DNA of 64,000 nt, taken from Variovorax sp. OV329. GTDB taxonomy: Bacteria > Pseudomonadota > Gammaproteobacteria > Burkholderiales > Burkholderiaceae_C. The stretch is from positions 124,001 through 188,000 of the forward strand of contig NZ_FOUG01000002.1 of NCBI RefSeq assembly GCF_900114785.1, written 5' to 3'. Numbering within the stretch: the first letter of the stretch is position 1; every line of letters begins with the position of its first letter. The notes below the pieces were generated by a model, which was given only the letters and a program-made list of their open reading frames with translations, was not told the origin of the DNA and did not search any database. Positions 23,931 through 33,313 of the stretch are shown here, one piece after another. A program made the position numbers and the translations under genes.

Positions 23931-24920
23931 TCATTGAATCACCTCGTCCACGCGCTGCGCCAGCGCCGGCGGGATCGTCAGCCCAAGCGCCCTCGCAGTC
24001 CTGGCGTTGACGGCCAGCTTGAACCTGGTGGGTTGCTGCACCGGCAGTGTGCCCGGATCCGCGCCTTGGAGGATCCTGTCGATGTATTCCGTGGCGAGGT
24101 CCAGGAGCTGCCGCAGGTCGGGGCCGTAGGTCATCAGGCCGCCGGCGACGGCGAATGCCCTGTGCAGGTAGACAGAGGGCAGCGCATGCAAGCGCGCGAG
24201 TTCGGCAAGCCGCCCGGCGTCCCGGGTGAACACCACATCGCCGAAGATGACGAGCCCCTGCGCGTGCGCTTGGCTCATCGACGCAAACGCCGCGTCGTAC
24301 TGGAGAGGTCCCGACGCCTGTGCCACCTGCAGCTGCACGCCCGGGGGCAGCGACGCCTGCACCATACGCAGGTATTCGGCGTGCTCCGTCCGGGCTGGAT
24401 TGGCAAGGACGGCGACGCGGTTCAGCGCAGGCACCGCATAGCGGAGCATCTCGAGCGATTTCGGGGCCATGTCGCGCGCAACGGCGGTGACCCCGGTGAC
24501 GTTGCCGCCCGGCCGACCCAGGCTGGCCACGAATCCGCTCTTCACAGGGTCTTCGCCACTGAACGCCATGACGATCGGGACGGTTGTCGTGGCGTCGCGG
24601 GCCGCGCGAATGGCCGTCGCCGATCCCGCAACGACGAGATCGACCTTGAGTGCCACGAGCTCCGTGGCAAGCCCTGGCAGCCGGTCGGCCTTTCCATCGG
24701 CGAACCTGTCCTCGATGTCGATGTTCTGGCCGACCACATAGCCACGCCGGGCAAGCCCTTGCGCCATCACCTCCGCCAGGGTGGTGCCTTCGAACGCGGC
24801 GAGGCTGAGAACGCCGATCCTGTGCGCCCTGCGGGCCTGTTGAGCACGTACGGCAAGCGGCCTGGCGATCGTCCAGACGCCAAGCGCGAGGGAATGCGCC
24901 AGCACCGACCTGCGCAGCAC
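23931..24920 (-). CDS. Orphan ABC transporter substrate-binding protein (PF04392 type)
   Basis: A 329-residue periplasmic binding protein of the ABC_sub_bind family. It has a signal peptide with an N-terminal LRR and an ending near AVRAQQ, followed by HRIGVLSL, the VDLVVAGSATAIRAARDATTTVPIV region, and SLGRPGGNVTGVT. The start codon is GTG at 24920, with GAGGAG about 5 bases upstream. No permease or ATPase gene lies next to it, as is common for this family in Burkholderiales. Ligand unknown. Confidence 0.85.
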   Translation of the reverse strand: MLRRSVLAHSLALGVWTIARPLAVRAQQARRAHRIGVLSLAAFEGTTLAEVMAQGLARRGYVVGQNIDIEDRFADGKADRLPGLATELVALKVDLVVAGSATAIRAARDATTTVPIVMAFSGEDPVKSGFVASLGRPGGNVTGVTAVARDMAPKSLEMLRYAVPALNRVAVLANPARTEHAEYLRMVQASLPPGVQLQVAQASGPLQYDAAFASMSQAHAQGLVIFGDVVFTRDAGRLAELARLHALPSVYLHRAFAVAGGLMTYGPDLRQLLDLATEYIDRILQGADPGTLPVQQPTRFKLAVNARTARALGLTIPPALAQRVDEVIQ

Positions 24921-25049
24921 TTCAGCTCCTCGGGGCCTGCGCCCGTGACAGACCCGGAGATGCTACGCCACTCCCCGTGCGCATTCAAACGGTCGCGGCA
25001 CTTCGCGTTGCCCGAAGTATCTGGATGCGCGGGCTGCCGAGCGAATCCC

Positions 25050-27917
25050 CTAGCGCATCGCCTCCAGCAGCAGCCGGGCCGCCCGCAGGTCATCCGTGCC
25101 GAAGCCCTCGGAGAAGCTTTCGTACACCGGCCGCAGCAGGCCGCGTGCATCCTCGGTGCGGCCCGCCTTCACCCACACGCGCGCCAGGCTGGTGGCGCAG
25201 CGAAGCCGCCACGCGAGCGCCTCGTGGCGCCGGGAAACCTGCACGGCTTCCATCAGAAGGGGCTCGGCCCCCTGGCTCGTCTCCGGCCTTCGGTCCATGA
25301 GCTCCGCCTGCGCGCGCAGCAGCTCCGACAGGGAGCATTGGTCCTTGAAGCGCCGTGCGCGCTCGATGCCTGCGCCAGCCAGCGCGATGCCTTCGGCTTC
25401 GCGGCCTAGCCGCCCCAGCGCCTCGCAGACCGTCGAGACGAAGCCGGTGTAGTGCAGCACGTAGAGCGCCTCGCCGATTTCGTCGAATGCCGGACGCAGG
25501 TCGCGCTCGTAGGCCGATGCGTCGCCACCGCCCAATGCGAGCAGGCCACTCCACATGCGTCCGCGGGCCTTCCAGGTGGAGATGCCGTGGCGGCGCGTCG
25601 CCGCCAATGCGGCCTCGGCCGGCTCGCCCAGCGCAGACGTGCCGCCGGTCAGGAGGCTGATCGCGCACAGGCCTTCGGTGAGGGCATAGCACAGCGAAGG
25701 CGCATGGTCCAGGGCGCGCGCGCCTGCCACCGCCTCTTGCGCCGCCCGCGCGGCCTGGTCCGCGAAGCCCTGCAGCCACAGGGTGTGGGCCAGCGAGCTG
25801 AGCGCGATCGTCTTCTGCTCGTAGATGAAGCGGGCCCGGTGCGAGCGGTACACCGGCGCGTCGTATTCCTCGGCCACGCGCTGCAGCCCGCCGCGGGCCT
25901 CCCCCAGGCGCCCCATGCAGAGCATCGACATGCCGGTCATGCGGATGCCGATCAGGCGGTCGGCCTTGTGCGGCCGCGCATCGGACAAGGAAGAGAAGCG
26001 CTGGGCAAAGCCCAGGGCGGTGGCGTAGCTGCCGTTGAGGTAGCTCACGCTCCAAATCCCCCAGATCGCCCGCAGCTGGTACTCGCCATCGCCCAGTCCC
26101 TGCGCGTAGTCCAGCGCACGCCTGAAGGCAGCGCCGGTCTCCGAGCCCACGCCCTGGTAGAGCAGGGCCGCGCCCTTGGCGGCATACAGCTTCATGCGCG
26201 CCCGGCTGTCCGGCAACTCCTCATCGTCCAGATGGGCCAGCGCCTGGTTCACGCGCGCCAGGCATTCCTCGAGCAGGCCGAGCTGCGTCCACAGCGGGAT
26301 GGCACCTGTGACCAGCGCGACACCCAGCGGTGCATCGCCTTCTTCCTGAGGCGAAAAGCTCCAGGCAATGGCTGCACGCAGCCCTTCGAGATGGACGGCA
26401 TAGCGGGCGACCCACTCGGGCGTGGGCAAGCTCTCCCATTCGACCTCGGCGCGCTCGACGATGTCGCGCTGGTGCTGCGCGTGGCGCAGCGAATATTCCC
26501 GCAGCACGCCGCGCGACTGCATCTTCTCGCGCGCATAGACCTGGGTGGTTTCCAGCAGCCGGTACTTCGCCCGCGCTGCGCCGTCCACGTTGATGAGCGA
26601 CTTCTCCACCAGTTGCGAAATGCAGTCGACCACGGTGGACGACGCGATCTCCGCGCAGGACGCCACGGCGCACGCCGACGCCATGGAGAAGGCGCCGGAG
26701 AAGACACCCAGCCTGGCCAGCACCTCGCGCTCTTGCACCGACAGCAGTTCGTAGCTCCAGTCCAGGGCGGCACGCAGGGTCTTCTGCCGCGGCAGCGCGG
26801 TGCGGGCGCCGCCGGTGAGCAGGCTGAAGCGGTCGTCGATGCGCTCGGCCACGCCCTCCAGGCCGAAGACCCGCACACGCGCCGCGGCCAGCTCGATGGC
26901 CAGGGGGATGCCGTCCAGCCGCCTGCAGATGCGCGCCTTGAGTGCTGCCGCCACGTCCCTGCCGGGTGCTCCGTCACCACTGGTCGATACGGCTCGCGCG
27001 TCGAAGAGTTGCATGGCGCCGAAGGCCAGCATCTGGTCGATGTCGCTGAGCTCCTCGCCCGGCACGTCGAGCGATGCGACCCGGTAGACGTACTCGCCGT
27101 CCACCTTGAGGGCCTCGCGGCTGGTGGCGATGACGCTGGCGAAGGCGCCGGCACGCAGCAGCTTCTCGGTGATCCGGGCCGCGGCGTCGATCAGGTGTTC
27201 GCAGTTGTCCAGCACCAGGAGGATGCGCCGCTGGCTGATCGCCGAAGCGATGCGGTCCAGCGAAGGCGTGCCTGCGCCCGGCGGAAAGCCCAGCGCTTCG
27301 GCGACCGTGGCGGGCAGGAACTCGGCCGAAGCGACCGGCCCCAGCTCGGCGATGGACACGCCATCCGGAAAATCCGCGGCCAGGCTGCGCGCCGCCTCGA
27401 TGGCCAGCCGCGTCTTGCCGACGCCGCCTGCGCCCACCAGGGTGATGAGGCGGTTGCTGGCGGCAAGCTCGACGATCTCCGCCAGCGTGGCATCGCGGCC
27501 GACCAGCGGCGTCATCGCCGCCGGCAGCTGGGGCACGGCCAGCGCGAGCGGCGCCTCCTGCGCCGGGGCGCCGGCCTGCGTCGACGCGGGCGCATCGGCC
27601 AGCTCGGCGACGAACTGGTAGCCGCGGCCGGCGACGGTACGGATCACCGTGCGGTCATCACCCAGCGCGCGGCGCAGCGCCGAGATCTGGGCCTCCAGCG
27701 TGTTCTCCTCGACGATGCGGCCCGGCCAGGCCTTGAGGATGAGTTCGTCCTTGGTGACCACCGCGCCGCGCCCGTCGACCAGCGTGAGCAGGATGTCGAA
27801 GGCCCGGCCCCCCAGGCTCACCGGAAGGCCATGCCGCAGCAGCTCGCGCCGCGGGATGGACACCTGGCAGTTGCCAAACGCGAAAGAGGGCACGGGGGAA
27901 GCAGCGGCGAGTTTCAT
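25050..27917 (-). CDS. Large winged-helix / ATPase / TPR transcriptional regulator
   Basis: A 955-residue regulator. An OmpR/CadC-type winged helix spans about residues 10-110 (VTKDELILKAWPGRIVEEN, RTVAGRGYQFVAEL). A STAND-type NTPase follows with Walker A GAGGVGKTRLAIEA at about 165-180 and Walker B LLVLDNCEHLI. A long C-terminal helical-repeat region (about 450-955) resembles TPR/MalT-like repeats. It is divergent from the alpha/beta hydrolase gene at 28110 and probably activates that group on sensing a ligand. A paralogue of the same architecture lies at 51524. Confidence 0.88.
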   Translation of the reverse strand: MKLAAASPVPSFAFGNCQVSIPRRELLRHGLPVSLGGRAFDILLTLVDGRGAVVTKDELILKAWPGRIVEENTLEAQISALRRALGDDRTVIRTVAGRGYQFVAELADAPASTQAGAPAQEAPLALAVPQLPAAMTPLVGRDATLAEIVELAASNRLITLVGAGGVGKTRLAIEAARSLAADFPDGVSIAELGPVASAEFLPATVAEALGFPPGAGTPSLDRIASAISQRRILLVLDNCEHLIDAAARITEKLLRAGAFASVIATSREALKVDGEYVYRVASLDVPGEELSDIDQMLAFGAMQLFDARAVSTSGDGAPGRDVAAALKARICRRLDGIPLAIELAAARVRVFGLEGVAERIDDRFSLLTGGARTALPRQKTLRAALDWSYELLSVQEREVLARLGVFSGAFSMASACAVASCAEIASSTVVDCISQLVEKSLINVDGAARAKYRLLETTQVYAREKMQSRGVLREYSLRHAQHQRDIVERAEVEWESLPTPEWVARYAVHLEGLRAAIAWSFSPQEEGDAPLGVALVTGAIPLWTQLGLLEECLARVNQALAHLDDEELPDSRARMKLYAAKGAALLYQGVGSETGAAFRRALDYAQGLGDGEYQLRAIWGIWSVSYLNGSYATALGFAQRFSSLSDARPHKADRLIGIRMTGMSMLCMGRLGEARGGLQRVAEEYDAPVYRSHRARFIYEQKTIALSSLAHTLWLQGFADQAARAAQEAVAGARALDHAPSLCYALTEGLCAISLLTGGTSALGEPAEAALAATRRHGISTWKARGRMWSGLLALGGGDASAYERDLRPAFDEIGEALYVLHYTGFVSTVCEALGRLGREAEGIALAGAGIERARRFKDQCSLSELLRAQAELMDRRPETSQGAEPLLMEAVQVSRRHEALAWRLRCATSLARVWVKAGRTEDARGLLRPVYESFSEGFGTDDLRAARLLLEAMR

Positions 27918-28109
27918 CCTGAAAGAGACCTGCGCAACCGGGGAGGTCGGAGTGTAAGTGCCGACCTGCCCGAGGCCGAATGCGCCCAGGCGCCGCGAGG
28001 TCTTCAGTAGTTTTCAGCTTTTGCAAGCGCCGCTCCGGGACGGCCAGCTCTTGCGTCCGTACCGTTGCGCCATGGCTTCCTCCACTTCTGCAACGGATCG
28101 CGCGCAACC

Positions 28110-28928
28110 ATGAGCCACCTCGCCGCCAGGGACGGAACGCGGATCTTCTACAAGGACTGGGGCACCGGCCGGCCGGTCGTCTTCTGCCACGGCTGGCCGC
28201 TGGACGCGGATGCGTGGGATGCGCAGATGCTCTTCCTGCTGCACAACGGCTACCGGGTGATCGCACACGACCGCCGCGGGCACGGACGCTCCGACCAGCC
28301 CGCGGCCGGCCACGACATGGACAGCTTCGCGGACGACCTCGCGGTCCTCGTCGACACCCTGGACCTGCGCTCCGCCGCCCTGGTGGGCCACTCGACCGGC
28401 GGGGGCGAGATCGCCCGCTACGTCGGGCGCCACGGCACGGGGCGGATCGACCGGATCGTGCTGATTGCCGCGGTACCACCGCTGATGCTGAAGACGGCCG
28501 ACAACCCCCAGGGCTCGCCGGCCGAGGTGTTCGACGGCATGCGGGCCGGCCTGGCGGGCGGCCGCGCGCAGTTCTTCCTGGATCTGGCCCGGCCTTTCCA
28601 CGGCGGCCGGCCCGGCGTGGAGCCTTCGAAAGCAGCGGCCGACCGGCTCTGCCTGCTCGGCCTGCGCGGCGGCATCCCGGCCCAGTACGGCGGCATCCGG
28701 GCCTTCTCGGAAACGGACTTCCGCGAGGACCTGCGCAGGTTCAACGTTCCCACCCTCTTCATCCATGGCGATGAGGACCGGATCGTGCCCCTGGCCGCTT
28801 CCGCCGCAGTCGCGGCCAGGTGCGTGCGCAATTCAACGCTCAAGGTGTACGCGGGCGGCTCGCACGGAATTTGCACGACGCATTCGGACCGGGTCAACGC
28901 CGACCTGCTGTCCTTTCTCGAAGACTGA
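28110..28928 (+). CDS. Alpha/beta hydrolase, non-haem haloperoxidase type
   Basis: A 272-residue alpha/beta hydrolase. The nucleophile elbow is GHSTGGGE, the oxyanion region is CHGWPLDAD, and acid and His residues lie in GDEDRIVP and the C-terminal GSHGI. It closely resembles the product of the gene at 30665 along its whole length ([27 protein letters not shown]), so the two are tandem paralogues. The family includes esterases that can show perhydrolase (bromoperoxidase-like) activity. It diverges from the large regulator gene. Confidence 0.9.
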   Translation: MSHLAARDGTRIFYKDWGTGRPVVFCHGWPLDADAWDAQMLFLLHNGYRVIAHDRRGHGRSDQPAAGHDMDSFADDLAVLVDTLDLRSAALVGHSTGGGEIARYVGRHGTGRIDRIVLIAAVPPLMLKTADNPQGSPAEVFDGMRAGLAGGRAQFFLDLARPFHGGRPGVEPSKAAADRLCLLGLRGGIPAQYGGIRAFSETDFREDLRRFNVPTLFIHGDEDRIVPLAASAAVAARCVRNSTLKVYAGGSHGICTTHSDRVNADLLSFLED

Positions 28929-28946
28929 AACCGAAAGGAGATCACC

Positions 28947-29471
28947 ATGTTCGGATTGACAGCCCTGGGCACCCTGCACACCGCGATCAGCCTCGTCGCG
29001 CTGGCAGCGGGCGTGCTCGCACTCGCAAGGCACCTGGAGATATCGCCCGGCACCTCACTGGGGCGCATCTACGTGTGGGCCACGGTGCTGACCTGCCTCA
29101 CCGGCTTCGGCATCTTCCAGCACGGCGGCTTCGGCAAGCCCCATGCGCTGGGCGTCCTCACGCTGCTGGTGCTGGGCGTGGCGGCGCTGGCGACCCGGCG
29201 GCGAGTGTTCGGCAAGGCCTCGCCTTACGTGGCGACAGTCAGCTACAGCGCCACGCTGTTCTTCCACATGATCCCGGGCCTGACCGAGACCTTCACGCGC
29301 CTACCGCTCGGTGCGCCGCTGTTCACCCGCCCCGAGGACCCGGCGCTGCAGAAGGCCGTCGGGGCCTGCTTCGTCGTGTTCGTCGTGGGCGCTGCTCTGC
29401 AGGTTCGGCGCCTGTGGGGGCAGCGTGCGCAGGGCGCCATGGCGCTCGGCCGCCAGGGAGCACGGCCGTGA
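28947..29471 (+). CDS. Small multi-pass membrane protein of unknown function
   Basis: A 174-residue protein with four hydrophobic spans at about 10-27, 40-58, 66-82 and 125-145. It has a strong Shine-Dalgarno sequence (AAAGGAGA) and starts 18 bp after the hydrolase gene. Its stop overlaps the GTG of the SMP-30-like gene. It resembles DUF2306-like four-helix membrane proteins, but I do not assign a function. Histidines in TGFGIFQHGGFGKPH could bind haem or metal. Confidence 0.7.
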   Translation: MFGLTALGTLHTAISLVALAAGVLALARHLEISPGTSLGRIYVWATVLTCLTGFGIFQHGGFGKPHALGVLTLLVLGVAALATRRRVFGKASPYVATVSYSATLFFHMIPGLTETFTRLPLGAPLFTRPEDPALQKAVGACFVVFVVGAALQVRRLWGQRAQGAMALGRQGARP

Positions 29472-30553
29472 ACCGGCTCGGGCATGCTCTTGCAACCGCC
29501 CTGCTGCTGCTCGGCGTCGCCGGTGCGGTGCAGGCGGCCGATGCGGGTCCGGTCCGCGTCAAGGTGGAGCCCTTCATCACGCTTCCCGAGGATGTGCGCC
29601 ACCCGGAAGGGCTGGCGACCAACCCGGCAAACGGCGAGATCTTCGTCGCCACCTTCGATGCCCGCATGCCCGAGTCGGCGCGCAACAACCAGGTGATGCG
29701 CTACACGTCCGACGGGCGCCTGCTCGCTCGCAGGAGCTTCGGGCCCACGCCACTGACCGGCATCGAGTATGCCGACGGCAAGCTCTACATCCTGAACTTC
29801 GGCGCCTCGAAGCTGCAGCGCATCGATGCGGCTTTCAACGCCTCCACCCGGGTGGAGGACCTGATCGAATTCAAGGCATTGACGCCGCCTGCGCCCACTG
29901 CGAGATCGGTCCAGAACCCCGATGGCAGCAAGGACCTCGTCACCTTCGGTTCCAGCGGCTTCGCGGCACCCAACGGCATGGTCTTCGACAAGGCACGCAA
30001 TCTCTACGTCTCCGACTCGTTCCAGGGCGCGGTCTACCGCATCGAGCGGGCGACGAGTTGCGCGCCGTGCACGCTGCAGGTGCTGTCGCGCGATTCGCTG
30101 CTCGCCACCGCGGGCGCCCTGCCCTTCGGCGCCAACGGCCTGGCCTTCAATGCCGACGAGAGCGTGCTCTACCTCAACAACGCCGGCGACGGCCGGCTGC
30201 TGCGACTGACGCCCTCCACCGGCGCGGTCGAGATCGTCGCCGAGAGCGTGTTCGGCGCAGACGGCCTGCTGTTCCACAAGGGCCTGCTTTGGATCGCGTC
30301 CAACCAGGCGGACGTGGTCCTGGGCGTGAACGAGAAGGGCCGCACCGTGGTTCGTGCCGGCGAGTTCGAAGGCATCGGCAGCGACGGCGCCCCGCGTGGC
30401 CTGCTGTTCCCGGCAACGACGGCGGTGGTGGGCGACTGGATGGTCGTCACGAACCTGGCCCTGCCGCTGACCGCCGCCGAGGGCGACGAGTGGGAGGAAC
30501 AGGTGAGCCGCTGGAACCTGGTGCGCTTCAGGATCCCGGACATCAATCGGTAA
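29468..30553 (+). CDS. Secreted SMP-30/NHL-type beta-propeller protein
   Basis: A 361-residue protein with a signal peptide (1-22, ending VQAAD) and repeated propeller strands such as HPEGLATNPANGEIFVATF, APNGMVFDKARNLYVSDS, GANGLAFNADESVLYLNN and GADGLLFHKGLLWIAS. These match SMP-30/gluconolactonase-like folds that often are lactonases. The GTG at 29468 is chosen because AGGGAG lies 7 bases upstream and it forms a GTGA overlap with the preceding gene. Probably part of the hydrolase operon beginning at 28110. Confidence 0.85.
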   Translation: MNRLGHALATALLLLGVAGAVQAADAGPVRVKVEPFITLPEDVRHPEGLATNPANGEIFVATFDARMPESARNNQVMRYTSDGRLLARRSFGPTPLTGIEYADGKLYILNFGASKLQRIDAAFNASTRVEDLIEFKALTPPAPTARSVQNPDGSKDLVTFGSSGFAAPNGMVFDKARNLYVSDSFQGAVYRIERATSCAPCTLQVLSRDSLLATAGALPFGANGLAFNADESVLYLNNAGDGRLLRLTPSTGAVEIVAESVFGADGLLFHKGLLWIASNQADVVLGVNEKGRTVVRAGEFEGIGSDGAPRGLLFPATTAVVGDWMVVTNLALPLTAAEGDEWEEQVSRWNLVRFRIPDINR

Positions 30554-30664
30554 CCACGCTGCGCCCGGAATCAAGTTTCAATCCCCCACTTCATTCGGTC
30601 GCCGATTCCGCGCCGGCGTCCGCCCAGGCTTTTGCGCGGCAACCCATTTTTCCGGACAGACACC

Positions 30665-31486
30665 ATGAGCACCATCACCACCAAGGACGGCACCGAGATC
30701 TTCTACAAGGACTGGGGCAAGGGCCAGCCCATCGTCTTTTCCCACGGCTGGCCGCTGTCGGCCGACGACTGGGACAACCAGATGCTGTTCTTCCTGGCAC
30801 AGGGCTTTCGAGTGATCGCGCACGACCGCCGCGGACACGGACGCTCCTCGCAGACCTGGACCGGCAACGAGATGGACACCTACGCCGACGACCTGGCCGC
30901 GCTCACCGCCGCGCTGGACCTGAAGGACGCGATCCACGTGGGGCACTCCACCGGCGGCGGCGAAGTGGCGCGCTACCTGGGGCGCCACGGCACGAAGCGC
31001 GTCGCCAAGGCCGTGCTGATCGGCGCGGTGCCGCCGCTGATGCTCAAGACGGCGGCCAACCCGGGCGGCCTGCCCATCGACGTGTTCGACGGCATCCGCG
31101 CGGGCGTGGCCGGCAACCGGGCGGAGTTCTACCGCGACATCACGCTGCCCTTCTACGGCTACAACCGCCCGGGCGCGAAGATCTCCGAGGGCATCCGCCA
31201 GCACTGGTGGCTGCAGGGCATGATGGGCGGCATCAAGGCCCACTACGACTGCGTCAAGGCCTTCTCGGAGACGGACTTCACCGAAGACCTGAAGAAGATC
31301 GACGTGCCCACCCTGGTGATGCACGGCGACGACGACCAGATCGTGCCCATCGACGCGTCGGCGCGCATGTCGGCCGAGCTGGTGAAGGGTGCGCAGCTCA
31401 AGGTCTATGCCGGCCTGCCGCATGGCATGTGCGCGACGCACCCGGACGTGATCAACGCGGACCTGCTCGCGTTCATCAAGGGCTGA
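30665..31486 (+). CDS. Alpha/beta hydrolase, non-haem haloperoxidase type (paralogue)
   Basis: A 273-residue alpha/beta hydrolase with nucleophile elbow GHSTGGGE, a [13 protein letters not shown] oxyanion loop, acid residue in GDDDQIVP and a C-terminal LPHGM histidine. It is a near full-length paralogue of the protein encoded at 28110. Two further spans, [10 protein letters not shown] and [11 protein letters not shown], are typical of non-haem chloroperoxidases. It is followed by a third hydrolase gene after 25 bp. Confidence 0.92.
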   Translation: MSTITTKDGTEIFYKDWGKGQPIVFSHGWPLSADDWDNQMLFFLAQGFRVIAHDRRGHGRSSQTWTGNEMDTYADDLAALTAALDLKDAIHVGHSTGGGEVARYLGRHGTKRVAKAVLIGAVPPLMLKTAANPGGLPIDVFDGIRAGVAGNRAEFYRDITLPFYGYNRPGAKISEGIRQHWWLQGMMGGIKAHYDCVKAFSETDFTEDLKKIDVPTLVMHGDDDQIVPIDASARMSAELVKGAQLKVYAGLPHGMCATHPDVINADLLAFIKG

Positions 31487-31511
31487 AGTCCACGCACGCC
31501 CGACAGCCATC

Positions 31512-32384
31512 ATGAACGCCCTCCAGCTTCCGGTGGCCGGGGCCACCGCCACCGCGCCCACGCTGCACATGGACATCGGCGGGCAGCGGATCGCCTATCG
31601 CGTCATCGGCAGCGGGGCCGGCGTGCCCCTGCTGCTGCTCAACCGCTTCCGCGGAACGATGGACCACTGGGATCCGGCGCTGATCGATCGCATCGCGGCC
31701 AGGCGCAAGGTCATCCTGTTCGACCAGCCCGGCTTCGCGCGATCGGGCGGCACGCCGGCCGATTCGCTCCAGGCCTTCGCCGCCATGGCCGCGCGGGTGG
31801 TGGGCGCACTCGATCACCCGCAGGTCGACGTGCTGGGCTTCTCGATGGGTGGCACGGTGGCCCTGCAATTCGTGCTCGACCATCCGCACCTCGCACGCCG
31901 GCTGGTGGTTGCGGGTTCAGGCCCGGGCTTCGTCGCGGACGCGCCGCCGTCGAGCCGGCCGGCGGATGCCTCGATATGGCAGGTCGCGACCAAGCCCGTG
32001 AACGACGACCAGGACTTCCTGTTCCTGTTTTTCGAGCCGAGCGCGACGAGCCGCGCTGCGGGCGAGGCCTATCTCTCGCGGCTGAATGCGCGCGAGGATG
32101 CATTCGCCAGGCAGGTGGAACCGGCGGCCTGGCAGAACCAGCTCAAGGCGGCCATGGCGGTGGGAACGGAAGGCACCTCGCTGCTGCCGCGGCTGGGCCA
32201 GGTGCAGCATCCGGTGCTGGTGGCCAACGGGCGCCACGACATCATGGTTCCGACCTATGCGTCCTACGCCATGGCGCAGGCGCTGCCGAATGCGAGGCTG
32301 CTCGTGTACCCGGACTCGGGCCACGGCTTCCTGTTCCAGTATCCGGAGGATTTCGCGGACGAGGTAGTGCGCTTCCTCGGATGA
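31512..32384 (+). CDS. Alpha/beta hydrolase
   Basis: A 290-residue alpha/beta hydrolase of a different subgroup from the two preceding ones. The nucleophile elbow is GFSMGGTV, the oxyanion region LLNRFRGTMDHW, the acid residue lies in NGRHDIMVP, and the catalytic histidine in DSGHGF. It follows the paralogous hydrolase gene by 25 bp and probably shares its transcript. Substrate unknown. Confidence 0.9.
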   Translation: MNALQLPVAGATATAPTLHMDIGGQRIAYRVIGSGAGVPLLLLNRFRGTMDHWDPALIDRIAARRKVILFDQPGFARSGGTPADSLQAFAAMAARVVGALDHPQVDVLGFSMGGTVALQFVLDHPHLARRLVVAGSGPGFVADAPPSSRPADASIWQVATKPVNDDQDFLFLFFEPSATSRAAGEAYLSRLNAREDAFARQVEPAAWQNQLKAAMAVGTEGTSLLPRLGQVQHPVLVANGRHDIMVPTYASYAMAQALPNARLLVYPDSGHGFLFQYPEDFADEVVRFLG

Positions 32385-32411
32385 ATCAGGCCTGCGGCCG
32401 CGTTCGCCTGG

Positions 32412-32663
32412 CTAGCGCCAGACGATCTGCTCGTCGTCGCACTTCCAGGCGCTCTTGCCATAGCCGCCTGGATGATGGCCCGGGTCCACCGAACTGACGT
32501 CCACGGGCTTGCAGTGGTGGGCGCTGCTATAGGCAGGCCAGTTGCCCTCGCCCGAGAACACGAGCGCGATGAGGCCCAGCATCACGACGATCAGCACGAT
32601 CCCGATGTTGCCCCAGAGGTGATTCGAGTCGGACCACTGCTGGGTCCCGGTCAAGATGGTCAT
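32412..32663 (-). CDS. Hypothetical small membrane protein
   Basis: An 83-residue protein with one hydrophobic span at about 20-38 (GIVLIVVMLGLIALVF) and a C-terminal polar part with two cysteines and several histidines. It converges with the hydrolase gene at 32384. The family was not recognised; coding is supported by a clean frame and a sensible membrane-protein pattern. Confidence 0.55.
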   Translation of the reverse strand: MTILTGTQQWSDSNHLWGNIGIVLIVVMLGLIALVFSGEGNWPAYSSAHHCKPVDVSSVDPGHHPGGYGKSAWKCDDEQIVWR

Positions 32664-32809
32664 CGCATTGTTTCAGTTGCGGCGCGATCATCCTCGCCAG
32701 GGAGAGCGTGTAAAGAAAACCGGCCGATTGGGCCGCGGTTTCGTGACAAATTTCCGCGTCGCGGGACGCACCCGTCGCCGGTGGCATCGCGGGCAAGGCA
32801 ACCCATCCC

Positions 32810-32855
32810 ATGACGGACGATGACAGCGCCCTGGCGCGCTGTCATGGATCGTCAT
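32810..32855. repeat. 46-bp interrupted palindrome upstream of the EF-hand gene
   Basis: Two 20-bp arms (left begins ATGACGGACG, right ends GGATCGTCAT) match at 16 of 20 positions around a 6-nt centre. The inner 10 bp, ATGACAGCGC and its complement, are perfect. ATGAC therefore occurs four times in mirror order. It lies 93 bp before the EF-hand gene in a 285-bp divergent gap, suiting a regulator binding as two dimers, or an RNA hairpin. Confidence 0.6.
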
Positions 32856-32935
32856 GAATGGCCCGTTTCCCGCAATGGTTGGCTCACACCTGGGGAAGAC
32901 AGTGGAGGCGCCTCTTCAACACCACTGTCTTTTTC

Positions 32936-32942
32936 AAAGGAG
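32936..32942 (+). promoter_or_regulatory. Ribosome binding site for the GTG start of the EF-hand gene
   Basis: AAAGGAG with a 6-nt spacer to the GTG at 32949. It decides this start over an in-frame ATG at 32820. Confidence 0.65.
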
Positions 32943-32948
32943 CCTTCC

Positions 32949-33275
32949 GTGACCCAGCTGACCACCCCCGCCCGCAACGCCCTGCGCGCCACCCTCGCCG
33001 CCATCCTGGTGGCCGGCGCTGCCCTCTCGGCCAACGCCCAGCCCATGGGCAGCGGCCACGTCGAGGAAGCGCTGACCGTGATGCACCAGCGCTTCGAGAG
33101 CGCCGACAGCAACCATGACGGCCGCATCTCCCGCGAGGACGCCCGTGACCGCATGCCCTTCGTGTACCGCAACTTCGACGCCATCGACACGGCGCACAAG
33201 GGCTACGTGACCATGGCGCAGATCGAGGCCTATGCCGCGCGCCAGGGCATGTCGCGCCGCGGCGGGATGCGCTGA
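32949..33275 (+). CDS. Secreted EF-hand domain protein
   Basis: A 108-residue protein with a signal peptide (about 1-28, ending SANAQ). One canonical EF-hand loop is present (DSNHDGRISRED), with Asp instead of Glu at position 12. A second, degenerate loop follows (DTAHKGYVTMAQ), lacking several ligand residues. The start is GTG at 32949 with AAAGGAG 6 bases upstream. It probably binds one Ca2+ in the periplasm. A long interrupted palindrome lies upstream. Confidence 0.82.
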   Translation: MTQLTTPARNALRATLAAILVAGAALSANAQPMGSGHVEEALTVMHQRFESADSNHDGRISREDARDRMPFVYRNFDAIDTAHKGYVTMAQIEAYAARQGMSRRGGMR

Positions 33276-33313
33276 GCCGCCGCGCCACACCATCGGATCG
33301 AGCAGGAATGCGC

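Noticed and set aside
25452..28010. 852-codon plus-strand frame across the large regulator
   Set aside because: Antisense shadow with low-complexity composition; the minus-strand regulator has clear domains.
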